Positions 25,412-34,208 of a stretch of 64,000 nt of DNA are shown here, piece by piece. The DNA comes from Paracoccus sp. C2R09 (GTDB lineage Bacteria > Pseudomonadota > Alphaproteobacteria > Rhodobacterales > Rhodobacteraceae), in NCBI RefSeq assembly GCF_018860625.1, contig NZ_JAHKQB010000029.1, positions 262,073 to 326,072 of the forward strand, written 5' to 3'. The position numbers and the translations under genes are program-made. Every line of letters begins with the position of its first letter. The first letter of the stretch is position 1. The notes beneath the pieces were generated by a model. It worked only from the letters and a program-made list of their open reading frames with translations, searched no databases and was not told the DNA's origin.

Positions 25412-25452
25412 ATCTTAATGATCTGCGGACAGCTGGACGGGAGGTTCGCGAA

Positions 25453-26067
25453 ATGATGCTGATCGAGGAAACGGCGCCGCCCATCGAGGCGCTGCCCATC
25501 GCTGCGCTGCGTGGACATCTGCGTCTGGCAAGCGGTTTCGACACGCCGGACGATCCGGCCGAGACCGCGGCCCTGGCGGGGTTCCTGCGCGCGGCGATCG
25601 CGGCGATCGAGGGGCGGACGGGCAAGGTGATGCTGCGGCGGCGGTTCCGCATGCAGCTGGACGACTGGCGGGACAGGTTGGGGCAGACGCTGCCTCTGGC
25701 GCCCGTCCAGTCGGTCGAGAAGATCGAGATCGAGGATGGTTCGGGCACGCTGACGGTGCTGGACCCGGACGGGTGGCGGCTTCTGCCCGACATGCAGCGG
25801 CCGATGATCCTGCCTGCGGGCGTGATCCTGCCGCATGTGCCCCGAAGCGGGACGGTCACGGTGACCTTTACCGCGGGTTTCGGGGCGGAATGGGCGGATG
25901 TGCCGGCGGACCTGGCACAGGCGACGATCATGCTGGCTGCCAAGTACCACGACGATCGTGGGCAGGATGGCGGGCGGCACGGGATGCCCTTCGGGGTCAG
26001 CGCGCTGATCGAGCGTTGGCGGGCGGTCCGGACCTTGGTCGGGCGCGGTTCGCGGGAGGTGCGCTGA
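25453..26067 (+). CDS. GTA gp6, head-tail adaptor
   Basis: A 204-residue head-tail connector protein that sits below the portal as the adaptor ring. It contains the gp6-like segment ALRGHLRLASGFDTPDDP followed by a helical AALAGFLRAAIAAIEGRTGK motif typical of these connectors. GGGAGG precedes the ATG at 25453; the upstream in-frame extension to 25351 is not supported. The stop overlaps the g7 start (TGATG). Confidence 0.88.
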   Translation: MMLIEETAPPIEALPIAALRGHLRLASGFDTPDDPAETAALAGFLRAAIAAIEGRTGKVMLRRRFRMQLDDWRDRLGQTLPLAPVQSVEKIEIEDGSGTLTVLDPDGWRLLPDMQRPMILPAGVILPHVPRSGTVTVTFTAGFGAEWADVPADLAQATIMLAAKYHDDRGQDGGRHGMPFGVSALIERWRAVRTLVGRGSREVR

Positions 26068-26399
26068 TGTCGACACCGGAACTGAATGTCGCGCTGGACC
26101 TGGAAGCGCCGGACCGTGTCGCCGACGGGATGGGTGGCTGGACGACGGGCTGGCGGAGGCTTGGGCGTCTGTGGTGCGCGATGGATGCGCGATCGGGGCG
26201 TGAGAAGACGACCCGGCTGGGCATGGTCAGCGTCGTGCAGTGGCGCATCACGACACATGCGGCACCCGCGGGCGATCCGCGCAGGCCCGAACCCGGCCAG
26301 CGCCTGCGCAACGGAACCCGGGTCTTCGTGATCGAGGCGGTGGCCGAAGCGGGGGGGCGTCATCTCGACTGCTTTGCCCGAGAGGAGGACCAGGCATGA
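26067..26399 (+). CDS. GTA gp7, head closure (stopper) protein
   Basis: A 110-residue small beta-barrel protein of the head closure family (WCAMDARSGREKTTRLGMVSVVQWRITTHA, then GQRLRNGTRVFVIEAVAEAG). It forms the stopper ring that keeps DNA in the filled head before the tail attaches. Start and stop overlap g6 and g8 (TGATG and ATGA). Confidence 0.86.
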   Translation: MSTPELNVALDLEAPDRVADGMGGWTTGWRRLGRLWCAMDARSGREKTTRLGMVSVVQWRITTHAAPAGDPRRPEPGQRLRNGTRVFVIEAVAEAGGRHLDCFAREEDQA

Positions 26400-26815
26400 G
26401 CTATGGAGCGGGGGCGGCGCTGCAGGCGGCCGTCTATCATCAGCTGCGGGGCGACGAGGCCCTGGGCGCGCTGGTGGGCGATGCGATCTTCGACGCGATG
26501 CCGGTCGAGGCCCCGAGCGGGGTCTTCGTCTCGCTCGGGCCCGAGGATGCGGTGGGACGCGGTGATGTCACCGCGCGGGGTGCCCGACACGATCTGATCG
26601 TGACCGTGGCATCGGGTGCCGATGAAGGCGCGGGCTTCGGCGTGGTCAAGCAGGCCGCGGTCGCTGTCGCCGACGCGCTGGAGGATGCCGATCTGGATCT
26701 GAGCCGTGGCCACCTGGTGGCCATGCAGTTCCTGCGTGCGAAGGCGCGCAAGGTTGAGAATGGCGTCGCGCGGCAGGTCGATCTGACCTTTCGCGCGCGC
26801 ATCGATTTCGGCTGA
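26396..26815 (+). CDS. GTA gp8, tail terminator (DUF3168)
   Basis: A 139-residue DUF3168 protein. Family features are ALQAAVYHQLRGDEAL at the N terminus and the FVSLGPEDAVGR segment. It caps the tail tube at the head-proximal end and stops tube growth. It overlaps g7 by four bases, and a 13-base gap carrying GAGG precedes g9. Confidence 0.88.
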   Translation: MSYGAGAALQAAVYHQLRGDEALGALVGDAIFDAMPVEAPSGVFVSLGPEDAVGRGDVTARGARHDLIVTVASGADEGAGFGVVKQAAVAVADALEDADLDLSRGHLVAMQFLRAKARKVENGVARQVDLTFRARIDFG

Positions 26816-26828
26816 GGAGTGAAAGCCA

Positions 26829-27242
26829 ATGGCGGTACAGAACGGACGTGATCTGCTGATCAAGATGGACATGAACGGCGACGGCAGTTTCGAGACGGTG
26901 GCGGGATTGCGCGCCACCCGGATCGCCTTCAACGCCGAGACGGTCGATGTCACCAGCATGGACAGCGAAGGCGGCTGGCGCGAATTGCTGGGTGGCGCAG
27001 GGGTGCGTAGCGCCTCGATCTCGGGGTCGGGGGTGTTTCGCGACGAGGCCACGGACGGCCGCGCAAGGCAGGCCTTCTTTGATGCCGAGATGCCGCAGTT
27101 CCAGGTCGTCGTGCCCGATTTCGGGCGCATCGAGGGGCGCTTCCAGATCACCTCGCTGGAATATGCGGGCAGCCATGACGGCGAGGCCACCTATGAAATG
27201 GCGCTGGCATCGGCGGGCGCCCTGAGCTTCGTCGCGATCTGA
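26829..27242 (+). CDS. GTA gp9, major tail protein
   Basis: A 137-residue tail tube protein that polymerises as hexamer rings. It starts MAVQNGRDLLIKMDMNGDGSFETVAGLRATRIAFNAE-type sequence, characteristic of the TP901-1/RcGTA tube family, with the usual VDVTSMDSEGGWRELL loop. The stop overlaps the g10 start by one base. Confidence 0.92.
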   Translation: MAVQNGRDLLIKMDMNGDGSFETVAGLRATRIAFNAETVDVTSMDSEGGWRELLGGAGVRSASISGSGVFRDEATDGRARQAFFDAEMPQFQVVVPDFGRIEGRFQITSLEYAGSHDGEATYEMALASAGALSFVAI

Positions 27243-27556
27243 TGGCAAACCCGATGCGCGGAGAAGTGGCGGTGACGCTGGACGGTCATCCGCACGCGGC
27301 ACGCCTGACGCTGGGTGCACTGGCCGAGCTGGAGGCTGTGCTGGGTGAGGCGGATCTGCAGGGCGTCGTCGCGCGGATGGAGGCGGGCCGTATTTCCGGG
27401 CGCGAGGTTCTGGCGGTTCTGACCGCAGGTCTGCGCGGCGGGGGATGGCAGGGACAGGCCTCGGATCTCGTGGATTGCGACATCGCAGGCGGACCGGTCG
27501 CTGCCGCGCAGGCAGCGGCGCGACTTCTGGCGTTGGCCTTCCGGATGCCCGGATGA
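27242..27556 (+). CDS. GTA gp10, tail assembly chaperone-like protein
   Basis: A 104-residue protein with the GTA-specific family pattern: RGEVAVTLDGHPHAARLTLGALAELE at the N terminus, followed by an ala-rich helical tail. By position between tube and tape measure it equals the tail assembly chaperone G of siphophages. It overlaps g10.1 by ATGA. Confidence 0.85.
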   Translation: MANPMRGEVAVTLDGHPHAARLTLGALAELEAVLGEADLQGVVARMEAGRISGREVLAVLTAGLRGGGWQGQASDLVDCDIAGGPVAAAQAAARLLALAFRMPG

Positions 27557-27795
27557 GCCTGCCCGGTGCGATGGACTGGCCCGGGATGATGCGTGCGGGG
27601 TTGGTCGGGTTGCGGTTGCACCCCGACCAGTTCTGGTCGCTGACGCCTGCCGAGCTGGCACTGATGCTGGGGCTTGGCCCTTCGGTCCCGCGCATGAGCC
27701 GGAACCGCCTGGCCGAACTGGCTGCAAGATATCCCGACGCGGAGGATTGTCGCGTCGGGACCGAGACCCCGCTGCAGGAGAGCCATCATGAGTGA
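27553..27795 (+). CDS. GTA gp10.1, small tail assembly protein
   Basis: An 80-residue protein, DWPGMMRAGLVGLRLHPDQFWSLTPAELALMLG, matching the small phage tail assembly chaperone encoded between g10 and g11 in RcGTA. In phage lambda the GT chaperone is made by frameshift; here it is a separate overlapping reading frame. It overlaps the tape measure gene by 8 bases. Confidence 0.82.
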   Translation: MSLPGAMDWPGMMRAGLVGLRLHPDQFWSLTPAELALMLGLGPSVPRMSRNRLAELAARYPDAEDCRVGTETPLQESHHE

Positions 27796-28417
27796 CGATC
27801 CCTTTGATGACCAACTTGACGAGAGCCTGTCCGACAGCGCGGGCATGGCCGCGGCCTTCGAGGCCGAGCTGACGCGGCTGCGATCCGCGATGACGCTGAC
27901 CTCGCGCGAGGCGGGAACGCTGGGATCCGGGATCGAGCGAGGCGTCGGGCGGGCGGTGGACGACCTGGCACTGCACGGCGACAAGCTGAGCGATGTTCTG
28001 GCAGGACTGGCCGAGAGCCTTGCCGATACCGTCTATGGCATTGCGATGAAGCCGGTCGAGGGCGCGGTATCGGGGGCCATCGGCAGCCTGTTCGGCGCGC
28101 TGGGTGTGCCAGGTGTCGAGGCATTCGCCAAAGGCGGGACCTTCGCCTCGGGGCGGGTATCCGATGTCGTGGGCTCGGCCACCGGTTTTGCCATGCGGGG
28201 CGGGGCGGGCCTGATGGGAGAAGCGGGCCCCGAAGCCATCATGCCGCTGCAACGCGGTGCGGATGGCAGGCTGGGGGTTGCCGCGGCGGGCGGGGGCGGT
28301 TCGACCAACGTCACCTTCAATATCCAGACCCCGGACGTGGCGGGCTTCCAGAAAAGTCAGTCGCAGATCGCGGCGCAGATGTCGCGTGCACTGTCGCGCG
28401 CGGACCGTATCGGCTGA
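27788..28417 (+). CDS. GTA gp11, tape measure protein
   Basis: A 209-residue, mostly helical protein: an N-terminal coiled-coil-like region (about 15-80), a glycine/alanine-rich hydrophobic middle (about 85-140; GAVSGAIGSLFGALGVPGVEAFAKGG) and GEAGPEAIMPLQRGADGRLGV near the C terminus, which is typical of tape measure ends. It sets tail length; it is very short compared with phage tape measures, as in other GTAs with short tails. Confidence 0.9.
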   Translation: MSDDPFDDQLDESLSDSAGMAAAFEAELTRLRSAMTLTSREAGTLGSGIERGVGRAVDDLALHGDKLSDVLAGLAESLADTVYGIAMKPVEGAVSGAIGSLFGALGVPGVEAFAKGGTFASGRVSDVVGSATGFAMRGGAGLMGEAGPEAIMPLQRGADGRLGVAAAGGGGSTNVTFNIQTPDVAGFQKSQSQIAAQMSRALSRADRIG

Positions 28418-28427
28418 GGAGAGCAGA

Positions 28428-29060
28428 ATGGCATTTCACGAGGTTCGGTTCCCAACCAACCTGTCATTCGGGGCCATGGGGGGCCCCGAACGCAGGACCG
28501 AGATCGTCTCGATGGCGAATGGCCACGAAGATCGGAATTCCCCCTGGGCACATTCGCGCAGAAGCTATGATGCGGGGATGGGGCTGCGGTCGCTGGACGA
28601 TCTGGCAGCGGTGACCGCCTTCTTCGAGGCGCGGGCGGGTCAGTTGCACGGGTTCCGCTGGAAGGATTGGTCGGACTGGAAGAGCTGCCTGCCGTCACGC
28701 ACCATCGCCTTCGACGATCAGGTCATCGGACGGGGGGACGGGCAGACGACCCGCTTTCAGCTGACCAAGGGCTATGTCTCGGGGGGGCAGACATATCGCC
28801 GTCCTGTCAAGAAGCCTGTCACGGGCACGGTTCGTGCTGGGATCGGCGGCGTCGAGGTCCATCTGGGCACGCATTACGAGGTTGATGACGCCTCGGGCGT
28901 GATCAGTTTCGACCAGCCGCCCGAAACGGGAGCGGATATCACCGCGGGCTTCGAATTCGACGTGCCGGTCCGCTTCGATGCGGATCGGATCCTCGTATCC
29001 GTGGCATCGTTCAACGCCGGTCAGGTGCCCGACATCCCGGTGCTGGAGGTGCGCATATGA
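28428..29060 (+). CDS. GTA gp12, distal tail protein (DUF2460)
   Basis: A 210-residue DUF2460 protein (AFHEVRFPTNLSFGAMGGPE, then WKDWSDWKSC and DQVIGRGDGQTTRFQLTKGY). It forms the ring at the end of the tail tube that joins the tube to the baseplate hub. It starts 10 bases after g11, with GAGGAGAG before the ATG, and overlaps g13. Confidence 0.92.
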   Translation: MAFHEVRFPTNLSFGAMGGPERRTEIVSMANGHEDRNSPWAHSRRSYDAGMGLRSLDDLAAVTAFFEARAGQLHGFRWKDWSDWKSCLPSRTIAFDDQVIGRGDGQTTRFQLTKGYVSGGQTYRRPVKKPVTGTVRAGIGGVEVHLGTHYEVDDASGVISFDQPPETGADITAGFEFDVPVRFDADRILVSVASFNAGQVPDIPVLEVRI

Positions 29061-29887
29061 GCACGACGATTGCACGCGCCTGGTGCGTGACGCGCGCGGA
29101 CGGGCTGCAGCTGGGCTTTACCGACCACGATTGCGAACTGAGCTTCGACGGTATCGTCTTCAAGCCGGATCACGGCCTGGATGCCTCGGCGCTGCTGCAG
29201 GCGACGGGGCTGTCGGTCGACAACGCCGAAGCCACCGGAGCGCTGAGCGACGATGCCATTACCGAGCGCGACCTGATGGCCGGACGCTGGGATGCGGCCA
29301 CCATCCGCATGTGGGAAGTGGATTGGATCGACCCCGAGGATCGCAAGCTGATGTTCCGCGGGTCGCTGGGTGAGGTAAGCCATGGCAACGGGTCGTTCCG
29401 GGCCGAATTGCGCGGCCTGACCGATCGTCTGAATGCCCCGCAGGGTCGCGTTTTCCATCCACGCTGTTCGGCCATGCTGGGGGATACGGCATGCGGCGTC
29501 GATACCCGGCGCGAGGGTCTGTCCGTCGAGCTGACCGTGGATCGCATCGAAGAGGGCCGCATCCTTCGTTTCGACAGCTTCGCAAGCTATGATGCCGACT
29601 GGTTCGAGCATGGCCGCATCGTCGTTCTGAGCGGAGAGGCGGAAGGCCTTCAGGGCCGTGTCAAGAACGACCGCGTGCCAGAGGCCGGGGGGCGCATCGT
29701 CGAACTGTGGGCGGGGCTGAATATCATCCCCGCGCCGGGCGACCGCATCAGGATCGAGGCGGGCTGCGACAAGGCGTCGTCGACCTGTCGCCTGAAATTT
29801 GCGAACTTCTTGAACTTCCGCGGTTTTCCCCATCTGCCGTCCGAGGATTGGCTGATGGCCCCGCAGACCGGTGGTCGCAATGTCTGA
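29057..29887 (+). CDS. GTA gp13, baseplate hub protein (DUF2163)
   Basis: A 276-residue protein with an N-terminal DUF2163 region and a C-terminal BR0599-type domain. Four cysteines, C137 and C146 (HPRCSAMLGDTACG) and C237 and C244 (GCDKASSTC), are spaced as expected for an iron-sulfur cluster such as that reported for the hub of GTA and related siphophage tail tips. It sits between Dit and the peptidase and overlaps both neighbouring genes. Confidence 0.9.
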   Translation: MSTTIARAWCVTRADGLQLGFTDHDCELSFDGIVFKPDHGLDASALLQATGLSVDNAEATGALSDDAITERDLMAGRWDAATIRMWEVDWIDPEDRKLMFRGSLGEVSHGNGSFRAELRGLTDRLNAPQGRVFHPRCSAMLGDTACGVDTRREGLSVELTVDRIEEGRILRFDSFASYDADWFEHGRIVVLSGEAEGLQGRVKNDRVPEAGGRIVELWAGLNIIPAPGDRIRIEAGCDKASSTCRLKFANFLNFRGFPHLPSEDWLMAPQTGGRNV

Positions 29888-30305
29888 GGTGGTTCGGATC
29901 GCGGAAGGGTGGATCGGAACGCCCTATGTCCATCAGGCCAGCACCAGGGGTTGCGGTACGGATTGCCTGGGCCTTCTGCGTGGCGTCTGGAGAGAGCTTC
30001 AAGGTGCCGAGCCCGAGACGCCGCCCGCCTATACCGCCGATTGGGCGGAATGCGGGCGCGACGAGGTGCTGTGGAATGCCGCGATGCGCCATATGGATGA
30101 ACTTCCGGCAGCTGACGAATGGCAGGCGGGGCAGGTGCTGTTGTTCCGGATGCGCCAAGGTGCGATCGCGAAGCATCTGGGGATCCTGTCCCACGATGGC
30201 CTCGAACCGCGATTCATCCATGCCTACAACTATCACGGGGTCATCGAGAGCCCGCTGACGCGGCCCTGGGCGGCGCGCGTTGTGGCGCGCTTCCGCTTTC
30301 CCTGA
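29880..30305 (+). CDS. GTA gp14, NlpC/P60-type cell wall peptidase
   Basis: A 141-residue cysteine peptidase of the NlpC/P60 fold. The catalytic cysteine is C29 in CGTDCLGL and the catalytic histidine is in IAKHLGIL. As part of the tail tip it is expected to cut peptidoglycan cross-links during DNA entry into the recipient. The ATG at 29880 overlaps g13 by 8 bases. Confidence 0.92.
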   Translation: MSEVVRIAEGWIGTPYVHQASTRGCGTDCLGLLRGVWRELQGAEPETPPAYTADWAECGRDEVLWNAAMRHMDELPAADEWQAGQVLLFRMRQGAIAKHLGILSHDGLEPRFIHAYNYHGVIESPLTRPWAARVVARFRFP

Positions 30306-30329
30306 ACCGATCCAACGAAGGAGGCCAAG

Positions 30330-33300
30330 ATGGCCACGATTGTCCTGTCAGCGGTGGGTGCATCGCTGGGTGCGGGTTTTGGCGGCACGGCGCTGGGGCT
30401 GTCCGGCGCGTTGATCGGCCGTGCAGCCGGTGCCGTGGTGGGCCGCGCCATCGATCAGAGGCTGTTGGGCGGCGGTGCGCGTGCCGTCGAGACCGGCCGC
30501 ATCGACCGTCTGAGGTTGCAAACGGCAGGCGAGGGCGTGCCCGTACCCCGTATCTGGGGTCAGATGCGGATGCCCGGCCATGTGATCTGGGCATCGCCAT
30601 TGGAGGAGCTGAGCAGCACCGAGGACGCAGGTGGCGGCAAAGGGGCACCGAAGACGACGGTGACGAGCCTGACCTATCGCCTCTCGGTCGCGCTGGCCCT
30701 GTGCGAAGGGGAAATACTGGGCGTCGGGCGCGTCTGGGCGGATGGCGAGGAGATCGCCCAGGACGATCTGAACATGCGGATCTACCGGGGCTGCGATACC
30801 CAGCTGCCCGACCCGATCATCGCTGCGCATGAGGACGAGGCGGCACCCGCCTATCGCGGGATCGCCTATGTCGTGCTGGAGAACCTGGTGCTGGAACGCT
30901 GGGGCAACCGGATGCCGCAGCTGAGCTTCGAAGTGACTTGTCCCGCCCAGGACGGGACAGGTCTTTGCACGGATGTGCGGGCGGTGGCGATGATCCCGGG
31001 AACGGGGGAGTATTCGCTTGCGACCACGGCCGTGAACCACCGCGGCGATCTGGGCGCAAGCCGCAGCTTCAACGTGAACACGCCGATGGGTGGGACGGAT
31101 TTTTCCGCGTCGCTGGACGTCTTGGGACGAGAACTGCCCGAGGTGGGTTCGGTCTCGTTGATCGTGTCCTGGTTCGGCAGCGACCTGCGGATCGGCGAAT
31201 GCACCGTTCAGCCCAAGGTCGAATATGCCGATGTGGACGGAACCGAGATGCCTTGGCGCGCCGGAGGGATCAAACGCAGCGAGGCGCAGGAGGTCGCACG
31301 AAAGGACGGGCGTCCCATCTATGGGGGGACACCGTCGGACGGTTCGGTGATCGAGGGGCTGCGCGCCCTGAACGCGTCTGGCAGGAAGGCGGTCTTCTAT
31401 CCGTTCATCCTGATGGAGCAGCTGGCGGGGAACGGGTTGGCCGATCCCTATGGTGCCCAGGAACAGTCCGTCATGCCGTGGCGTGGCCGTATCACGACGG
31501 CGATCGCTGCGGGTGTTGAGGGCAGCAGCGACAATACCCCAGCCGCCGAGGCGGAGGTCGCCGCGTTCTTTGGTGCAGCCGACATTGCCGATTTCGTCAT
31601 CGACGGCGACGCCGTTCGTTACGACGGTCCGGCAGAATGGTCCTATCGCCGGTTCATCCTTCACTATGCCCATCTCTGCAAGGCCGCTGGGGGCGTCGAT
31701 GCGTTCCTCATCGGGTCCGAGATGATCGGAATGACCCAGATCCGGGGAAGGGATAACAGCTATCCTGCCGTGACGGCGTTGCGCAGCCTTGCCGCGGATG
31801 TCCGCGCGATCCTGGGGGCATCGGTCAAGATCGGCTATGCGGCTGATTGGTCCGAATATTTCGGTCATCACCCGGGGGGCGGTGAGCTGTACTTCCATCT
31901 GGATCCCCTGTGGGCGGATGCCAACATCGATTTCATCGGAATCGACAATTACATGCCGTTGTCGGATTGGCGCGATGGCGAGGATCACCTCGATGCGCGC
32001 TGGGGCAGGATCGACAATATCGACTACCTCAAGACCAACGTGGCCGGGGGTGAAGGTTACGACTGGTACTATGCCAGCCCGACTGACCGCGATGCCCAGA
32101 TCCGTACTCCGATCACCGACAGCCATTACGACGAGGCCTGGGTCTGGCGCTACAAGGACATCGCGGGATGGTGGCAGAACCACCACTACGAAAGGCCGGG
32201 CGGCGTTCGGGACCGCGATCCGACCGCGTGGGTGCCGGGATCGAAGCCCGTCTGGTTCACCGAACTGGGCTGCGCGGCCCTGGACAAGGCCACGAACCAG
32301 CCGAACAAGTTCCTCGATGCGATGAGCAGCGAGAGCCAGTTGCCCTGGTATTCCAACGGCACGCGGAATGACGCGCTCCAGGCGGCCTATATGGAAGCCT
32401 CGACGGGGTTCTGGAGGGAGAGGGCGAACAATCCTGTGAACGCCGATGGCATGGCGATGGTCGATACCGACCGCATGCATGTCTGGTGCTGGGACGCGCG
32501 CCCCTATCCCGCCTTTCCGGGGCGCGACGATCTGTGGTCGGACGGGCCTGCCTGGGATCGCGGCCATTGGCTGAACGGTCGTGCGGGTGCCGTGACGCTT
32601 CGGGCGGTGGTGCGCGATATCTGCCGGATGGCGGGCGTCGCCTCGGTGGACGTCACGCGGATTTCGGGTGTCGTGCGCGGATATGCCCTGCAGGCGAATG
32701 AAAGCGCGCGTGCCGCGTTGCAGCCGCTGATGCTTGCGCATGGTTTCGATGCGGTCGAACGCGAAGGCGTGCTGCATTTCGTGGCCCGTGACGGGCTGGC
32801 GGGCGCGATCGTGACGGATGACGACCTTGCACTGGGCGACGATGTCACGGGTTTCGAACAGACGCGGCAGGTCGAGGCATCGAACGCAGGCAGGATCCGG
32901 TTAAGCCATGTGGCAGCGGGCGGGGACTATTCCGCCGCCACTGTCGAATCTACCCTTGGCGACGATGACCGTCAGTCGGTTTCGGACAGCGAGTTCTCGA
33001 TGATGCTGACACGGCCCGAGGGCCAGGCCATTGCGGATCGCTGGATCTCCGAGGCCGAGACGGCCCGCGACACCGCGCGCTTCGCGCTTCCGCCCAGCAG
33101 GGGGAATGTCGCGGCGGGCGATATCGTCCTGTCGCGCATATCGGGCCAGCCTGAACGGCGCTGGCGCATCGACCGGGTCGAGCGTTCGGGCGCGATCACG
33201 GTGGATGCGACCCGCGTCGATCCCGGCAGCTACTCGGCGCGCGTCAGCTTCGCCGGGCAGGGCAGCATCGGGACCTATTCCCCGCCGATGCCGGTCTTTC

Positions 33301-34208
33301 CAGTGTTCCTGGATCTGCCGCTGCTGCGGGGCGACGAGGTGGTGCATGCCCCGTGGCTTGCCGTGACGGCGGATCCATGGCCCGGAACGGTGGCCGCCTA
33401 TGTCTCGACCGAGGCGGATGGCGGGTTCGAACTGAACCGGCTGCTGGATGGTCGTGCGCGCATCGGGCGGACATTGGACGCCTTGCCCGCCGCGCGTGCC
33501 GGAATGGTCGATCGTGGACCGGGCCTGCGCATCAGGCTGCCTTACGGCACGCTGCGTTCGGTCAATCGCGCCGCGCTTTTGTCCGGGGCCAACGCATTGG
33601 CCATCGGCGACGGTGCAGGCGGGCCGTGGGAGGTGATGCAGTTCTCGGATGCGCGGCTGGTCGAACCGGAGGTCTGGGAAATCGGCAGCCGTCTGCGCGG
33701 GCAGGCGGGGACCGACGGGATCATGCCGCAGGCATGGCCCGCAGGCAGCCTTGTCGTGCTGCTGGACAATGCGGTTCGGCAGGTCGACCTGCCACCATCC
33801 AGCCTTGGACAGGAGCGGTTCTGGCGGATCGGCCCCGGACTGCGTGCGCCTGATGACGCAAGCTATCAGGACATGACGGTCACGGTTGGCGGCACGGGGC
33901 TGCGGCCCTATGCGCCCTGCCATGTCCGCAAGAACGGCAGGCTGCTCGGCTGGACCCGCCGGAGCAGGATCGGTGGCGACAACTGGGCAGGAACCGACAT
34001 CCCCCTGGGAGAGGACCGCGAGGAATACCTGCTTCGGCTGAGCATGAACGGTGAACTGATCCATCAGACACAGACCGGCAGCGCCTTCTTCGATCTGGGC
34101 ACGCTGCGGGACGGAACCGGGACGGGCATCCTGACGGTCGAGGTCGCGCAGATCTCGGCCACTGTAGGCACCGGACCCTTTGCAAGGAGAGATTTCCATG
34201 TCGAATGA
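30330..34208 (+). CDS. GTA gp15, megatron tail hub/penetration protein
   Basis: A 1292-residue protein, the largest in the cluster. A glycine-rich hydrophobic N terminus (about 8-45; SLGAGFGGTALGLSGALIG) resembles membrane-piercing segments. A TIM-barrel glycoside-hydrolase-like domain follows in the first half (about 330-760; YAHLCKAAGGVDAFLIGSEMIG, IDFIGIDNYMPLSDWRDG, WFTELGCAALDKATNQPNKF). A phage-tail_3 hub domain makes up the next part (about 800-1000), with beta-rich sequence to the end. In RcGTA this protein forms the central baseplate hub and delivery channel. Confidence 0.93.
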   Translation: MATIVLSAVGASLGAGFGGTALGLSGALIGRAAGAVVGRAIDQRLLGGGARAVETGRIDRLRLQTAGEGVPVPRIWGQMRMPGHVIWASPLEELSSTEDAGGGKGAPKTTVTSLTYRLSVALALCEGEILGVGRVWADGEEIAQDDLNMRIYRGCDTQLPDPIIAAHEDEAAPAYRGIAYVVLENLVLERWGNRMPQLSFEVTCPAQDGTGLCTDVRAVAMIPGTGEYSLATTAVNHRGDLGASRSFNVNTPMGGTDFSASLDVLGRELPEVGSVSLIVSWFGSDLRIGECTVQPKVEYADVDGTEMPWRAGGIKRSEAQEVARKDGRPIYGGTPSDGSVIEGLRALNASGRKAVFYPFILMEQLAGNGLADPYGAQEQSVMPWRGRITTAIAAGVEGSSDNTPAAEAEVAAFFGAADIADFVIDGDAVRYDGPAEWSYRRFILHYAHLCKAAGGVDAFLIGSEMIGMTQIRGRDNSYPAVTALRSLAADVRAILGASVKIGYAADWSEYFGHHPGGGELYFHLDPLWADANIDFIGIDNYMPLSDWRDGEDHLDARWGRIDNIDYLKTNVAGGEGYDWYYASPTDRDAQIRTPITDSHYDEAWVWRYKDIAGWWQNHHYERPGGVRDRDPTAWVPGSKPVWFTELGCAALDKATNQPNKFLDAMSSESQLPWYSNGTRNDALQAAYMEASTGFWRERANNPVNADGMAMVDTDRMHVWCWDARPYPAFPGRDDLWSDGPAWDRGHWLNGRAGAVTLRAVVRDICRMAGVASVDVTRISGVVRGYALQANESARAALQPLMLAHGFDAVEREGVLHFVARDGLAGAIVTDDDLALGDDVTGFEQTRQVEASNAGRIRLSHVAAGGDYSAATVESTLGDDDRQSVSDSEFSMMLTRPEGQAIADRWISEAETARDTARFALPPSRGNVAAGDIVLSRISGQPERRWRIDRVERSGAITVDATRVDPGSYSARVSFAGQGSIGTYSPPMPVFPVFLDLPLLRGDEVVHAPWLAVTADPWPGTVAAYVSTEADGGFELNRLLDGRARIGRTLDALPAARAGMVDRGPGLRIRLPYGTLRSVNRAALLSGANALAIGDGAGGPWEVMQFSDARLVEPEVWEIGSRLRGQAGTDGIMPQAWPAGSLVVLLDNAVRQVDLPPSSLGQERFWRIGPGLRAPDDASYQDMTVTVGGTGLRPYAPCHVRKNGRLLGWTRRSRIGGDNWAGTDIPLGEDREEYLLRLSMNGELIHQTQTGSAFFDLGTLRDGTGTGILTVEVAQISATVGTGPFARRDFHVE

